DNA from: Candidatus Latescibacterota bacterium
GTDB taxonomy: Bacteria > Latescibacterota > UBA2968 > UBA8231
Assembly (NCBI GenBank): GCA_022827835.1
Contig: JAJEIO010000062.1
Location: 36,345-100,344 of the forward strand
Reading direction: 5' to 3'
DNA length: 64,000 bases
Shown here: positions 61,646-64,000 of the stretch, piece after piece
How positions within the stretch are numbered: position 1 is the stretch's first letter
How the letters are laid out: every line of letters starts with the position of its first letter
Notes under the pieces: model-generated
The model's input: the letters and a program-made list of their open reading frames with translations, nothing else
Databases searched by the model: none
Told to the model about the DNA's origin: nothing
Position numbers and translations under genes: made by a program

Positions 61646-62392
61646 ATGGATTCATCTTTACCTGAATGGCGCAGTTACTTCGCAACTACCGCGGATTCGT
61701 ATGATCGGCTCCAGCCCGTTTTAAGTCCACCTTACGGTAGGGGCTTGGACATGCTTGTGGACCTGATTCCCTTTGATGCCGATGATGCATTCGAGTTTGT
61801 GGACCTCGGCTGTGGTACGGCCGAGCCGACTGTGCGCGTGTTGGCACACTTCCGCCGCGCCACCGGCACCTGTATCGACAGCGAACCGGAGATGCTTGAG
61901 CTCTCTAGGCGGAAGCTGACGCCGTATTCAGATCGGATCGAGGTGCGGGAAGCGGACATCACTAGTTGTGAGATTCGGCCGTGTGACGTGATTTTCTCGG
62001 CCAAGACCTTTCACCATCTGCCTCCGGCCAGTCTGCCTGAACTTTTTGCCCGGATCGCGGGCGCACTGCGGCCGGGTGGTTGCTTCGTCCTGTACGATGC
62101 GATGTCGGTCGGGCCTCACTGGGGAGCAAGTGTTCGGCAGCAGGCATCGCGCTTCCGCCAGCGCCATCTTCAAGACGCCGTTGCTTCAGGGATAGCTACT
62201 CAGCAGGAGATTGATGCTAGGGTGGAGTACAAGCGAGCGATGAAGGCCGCTGGGAAGGATGTCGAGTACGAGCATAGCGCAGAGAACATGATCGACGCCA
62301 TGACCGAGGCCGGGTTTGATGAAGTGGCTATCGTCTGGCGCATGTTTGCCGACACGATTTTACTGGCTTTCACACCAAACAAGGAAGCCTAA
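61646..62392 (+). CDS. class I SAM-dependent methyltransferase
   Basis: A 248-residue methyltransferase. FVDLGCGTAEPTVRVLAHF is motif I for SAM binding, TCIDSEPEMLELSRRKL motif post-I, FSAKTFHHLPPASLPELFAR motif II, and ALRPGGCFVLYDAM motif III. The C-terminal part (KAAGKDVEYEHSAENMIDAM, GFDEVAIVWRMF) is as in UbiE/COQ5-like small-molecule methyltransferases. Target not known. The ATG of the HTH regulator follows its stop without a gap, suggesting a functional pair. The DNA from here to 63660 is more AT-rich than the region's average. Confidence 0.85.
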   Translation: MDSSLPEWRSYFATTADSYDRLQPVLSPPYGRGLDMLVDLIPFDADDAFEFVDLGCGTAEPTVRVLAHFRRATGTCIDSEPEMLELSRRKLTPYSDRIEVREADITSCEIRPCDVIFSAKTFHHLPPASLPELFARIAGALRPGGCFVLYDAMSVGPHWGASVRQQASRFRQRHLQDAVASGIATQQEIDARVEYKRAMKAAGKDVEYEHSAENMIDAMTEAGFDEVAIVWRMFADTILLAFTPNKEA

Positions 62393-62992
62393 ATGAGTAT
62401 GTGGCGTGAATTGACATTTCCGATCAACTCCTTAAAGGATGCGGTACTCATTATCGAAGATGAGCACGCGAACGTACTCGCCGATCCACTTCGTTGGCGC
62501 ATCCTTGAAATTCTTGGAGCAGGGAAGTCGGTCGCGGAAATTTCGCAGACGTTGGATGTTACCGATGCTCGAGTGCTGTATCACTTGCAACGGTTGGCGC
62601 AAACGGGTGTCGTACATTTAGAAAAAGATGGAACAAACCCCCAGAAGTGGCGTTGTTTGCCAGCGGCGAGCAAAGTTCGCGTTCGAGATATTAGTGCGAC
62701 ACAGGATCAAATTGCTGAGGCCATGCCAACGGATGTTGTCAGCCAGTTCAATCAAGCGTTTCGCGAAGCTGCCGAGGGCTTGTATGGTTCGACATTCCAG
62801 CAGTCCGTCAATCACAACCGCGCGCGACTATCTGAAGAACAGGCCGCTGAATTTGGTCGCCGCTTACTGGCGCTTATAGAAGAGTACTTTCCTCCAGGGA
62901 AAGGGGATCGAGCGGGCGTCAAATACGGTTTCCATGGAATTCTCACGCCGATTGATCTTCATCCGCTTGGGGAGTCTGAAGCTGAGAATTGA
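62393..62992 (+). CDS. ArsR-like winged-helix transcriptional regulator
   Basis: A 199-residue protein with an N-terminal HTH (about residues 28-85): LADPLRWRILEILGAGKSVA, EISQTLDVTDARVLYHLQRL and AQTGVVHLEKDG, the ArsR/HTH_20 pattern. The C-terminal ~110 residues (FREAAEGLYGSTFQQSVNHN, RARLSEEQAAEFGRRLLALI) are a helical ligand or dimerisation domain. No metal-binding ELCVCDL motif is present, so the ligand is not a classic ArsR metal. It begins immediately after the methyltransferase stop and may regulate that gene. Confidence 0.83.
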   Translation: MSMWRELTFPINSLKDAVLIIEDEHANVLADPLRWRILEILGAGKSVAEISQTLDVTDARVLYHLQRLAQTGVVHLEKDGTNPQKWRCLPAASKVRVRDISATQDQIAEAMPTDVVSQFNQAFREAAEGLYGSTFQQSVNHNRARLSEEQAAEFGRRLLALIEEYFPPGKGDRAGVKYGFHGILTPIDLHPLGESEAEN

Positions 62993-63025
62993 AACCAGAT
63001 ATCACTTACCTCACTCTTTATTTTG

Positions 63026-63048
63026 ATAACGCTTGTCGTTATTAACGA
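63026..63048. promoter_or_regulatory. putative higBA operator
   Basis: ATAACG (63026-63031) and CGTTAT (63037-63042) are inverted around CTTGT, overlapping a second palindrome TCGTTA-T-TAACGA (63036-63048). They lie 20-43 bases upstream of the toxin ATG and are likely the antitoxin-binding sites. No ribosome site precedes the toxin. Confidence 0.5.
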
Positions 63049-63068
63049 AAAACGTCATATTCTGACAT

Positions 63069-63350
63069 ATGATCAAATCCTTCAAAGACAAGGAAACCGA
63101 GAAAATTTTTCACGGCCAATTTTCCCGCAAATTGCCACATAATATTCAACGAGTAGCTGCACGCAAACTGGAGCAACTTAACGCTGCCACGGTTTTTGAA
63201 ACTCTACGGATACCGCCTGGCAACCGACTCGAAGTGTTGAGCGGCGATCGACAAGGGCAGCATAGTATCCGCGTGAATGACCAGTGGCGTGTGTGTTTTG
63301 TGTGGCGTGACGATAATGTTTTCGATGTCGAAATCGTTGATTACCACTGA
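63069..63350 (+). CDS. higB: HigB-type toxin
   Basis: A 93-residue RelE-superfamily toxin of the plasmid-maintenance killer (HigB) type: MIKSFKDKETEKIFHGQFSR, KLPHNIQRVAARKLEQLNAA, LRIPPGNRLEVLSGDRQGQH, SIRVNDQWRVCFVWRDDNVF and terminal VEIVDYH with the catalytic-region Tyr/His. It would cleave mRNA on the ribosome. The gene precedes its antitoxin by nine bases. Confidence 0.92.
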   Translation: MIKSFKDKETEKIFHGQFSRKLPHNIQRVAARKLEQLNAATVFETLRIPPGNRLEVLSGDRQGQHSIRVNDQWRVCFVWRDDNVFDVEIVDYH

Positions 63351-63359
63351 GGAGATACC

Positions 63360-63659
63360 ATGACTAAGCGAGACTTTCCGCCAATCCATCCAGGTGAGGT
63401 TCTCTTAGAAGATTTTCTCAAGCCTATGCAGATGAGTCAATATCATTTGGCTAAGGCAATCTGTGTTCCGCCACGTCGCATTAATGAAATTGTGCATGGG
63501 AAGCGGGGCATCACGGCAGATACAGCCTTACGGCTGGGGCACTTTTTTAGAATGGAAGCGCAATTCTGGATGAATCTCCAAGCCCGTTATGATCTTGAAA
63601 CGACCCGGGAAACTTTGGCCGACAGACTGGACCAAGAAGTTCGGATGCATACGGTCTAA
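63360..63659 (+). CDS. higA: HigA-type antitoxin
   Basis: A 99-residue Xre-type HTH protein (VapI/HigA): IHPGEVLLEDFLKPMQMSQY, HLAKAICVPPRRINEIVHGK, RGITADTALRLGHFFRMEAQ and FWMNLQARYDLE are the family signature throughout. It starts ATG after GAGGAG and binds and represses the higBA promoter while neutralising HigB. Confidence 0.93.
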   Translation: MTKRDFPPIHPGEVLLEDFLKPMQMSQYHLAKAICVPPRRINEIVHGKRGITADTALRLGHFFRMEAQFWMNLQARYDLETTRETLADRLDQEVRMHTV

Positions 63660-63689
63660 CTCCATTCTTCTTCTCTCTCAGGGGGTATC

Positions 63690-64000
63690 ATGTCGCAGGC
63701 AATGGATGATTTGAGGGGCAGCTTGGTCGCCTTGGTGACGCCGATGACGGCATCAGGAGCTATCGACTGGGCGGCGCTGGACGGCTTGGTGGATTGGCAC
63801 TTGGAGTCCGGGACACACGGCATTGTGCCGGTGGGTACCACCGGCGAATCAGCCACGTTGACTCACGCCGAACAGAAACAAGTGATCGAAGCCGTGGTGC
63901 GCCGGGTGAATGGCCGCGTGCCGGTGGTTGCAGGTACCGGTGCTAACGCGACTGCCGAGGCCATCGAGTTCACTCGGGCGGCGCATGGCGACGGTGCCGA
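63690..64000 (+). CDS. dihydrodipicolinate synthase family protein, 5' part
   Basis: The first 103 codons of a DapA/NAL-family class I aldolase; the gene continues past the right edge. ATG after AGGGGG. LRGSLVALVTPMTASGAIDW is the opening strand, HGIVPVGTTGESATLTHAEQ carries the pyruvate carboxylate-binding TTGES motif, and VVRRVNGRVPVVAGTGANAT the third strand. True DapA (lysine pathway) and catabolic aldolases such as N-acetylneuraminate lyase or KDG aldolase cannot be separated without the Schiff-base Lys region. GTTGES followed by ATLTH is as in DapA. Confidence 0.88.
   Translation, partial: MSQAMDDLRGSLVALVTPMTASGAIDWAALDGLVDWHLESGTHGIVPVGTTGESATLTHAEQKQVIEAVVRRVNGRVPVVAGTGANATAEAIEFTRAAHGDGA

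Noticed and set aside
1..64000. tRNA, rRNA, CRISPR arrays, transposases and integrases
   Set aside because: None recognised by reading both strands; no regularly spaced repeats and no transposase-like proteins were seen.

Overview
The window is bacterial, mostly GC-rich and densely packed, with many GTG and TTG starts, short operons and ATGA-type overlaps. The gene mix is large numbers of enolase-superfamily sugar-acid enzymes, Gfo/Idh/MocA oxidoreductases, PhyH dioxygenase, DUF6785-type membrane proteins, gamma-glutamyltranspeptidases, and secreted proteins with FlgD/T9SS-like C-termini. This suggests an uncultivated heterotroph of the Latescibacterota/Poribacteria kind. That placement is an inference from gene content; there is no rRNA or other phylogenetic marker, and I saw no tRNA or CRISPR array.

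Layout. 1-7.6 kb: a partial transaldolase-like gene, an HpcH/HpaI aldolase, then two divergent sugar-type modules: PhyH, a DUF6785 membrane protein, an oxidoreductase and a 13-codon SDR fossil on the minus strand, and a TIM-barrel isomerase plus oxidoreductase on the plus strand. 7.6-11.8 kb: a phosphotransferase, a large CBM9-like/DUF5916 outer-membrane protein and a Bor-like lipoprotein, in more AT-rich DNA. 11.8-23.5 kb: one long minus-strand run joining a CUT1-type sugar ABC importer (two paralogous binding proteins, two permeases, no ATPase) to a complete CUT2 (Rbs-like) importer, an epimerase, a gamma-glutamyltranspeptidase and an enolase-superfamily enzyme.

23.5-32 kb: an epimerase, a secreted CBM9-like protein, a Uma2 nuclease-like protein, a peroxiredoxin-like gene with an in-frame TGA that looks like selenocysteine, a second gamma-glutamyltranspeptidase, a possible 31-residue peptide and two tandem DUF6785 proteins. 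32-37.4 kb: an AAA/DUF4143 ATPase behind a large palindrome, then a duplicated and partly decayed FG-GAP/VCBS secreted-protein locus. 37.4-49 kb: a mannonate-dehydratase-like enzyme and four large paralogous surface proteins (tandem discoidin-like domains plus a PNGDG/FlgD-like C-terminus) around a membrane-anchored 23-residue repeat protein. 49-54.8 kb: two enolase-superfamily enzymes flank a sialidase, followed by a YWTD propeller protein with a T9SS-like tail. 54.9-64 kb: two toxin-antitoxin pairs, an RraA-like protein, a metallophosphoesterase with a family 5 binding protein, FKBP, aldo/keto reductase, methyltransferase, an ArsR-like regulator and the start of a DapA-family gene.

Taken together the region looks like a scavenging island: surface and outer-membrane proteins that may bind glycans or debris, ABC and DUF6785 membrane systems that may bring in sugars, sugar acids or peptides, and cytoplasmic dehydratases, isomerases, aldolases and oxidoreductases that would degrade them. 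The most noteworthy signals are the UGA-containing peroxiredoxin-like gene with an adjacent SECIS-like hairpin, the surface-protein paralog cluster, several gene fossils, and a recurring CTATATT element in five intergenic regions.
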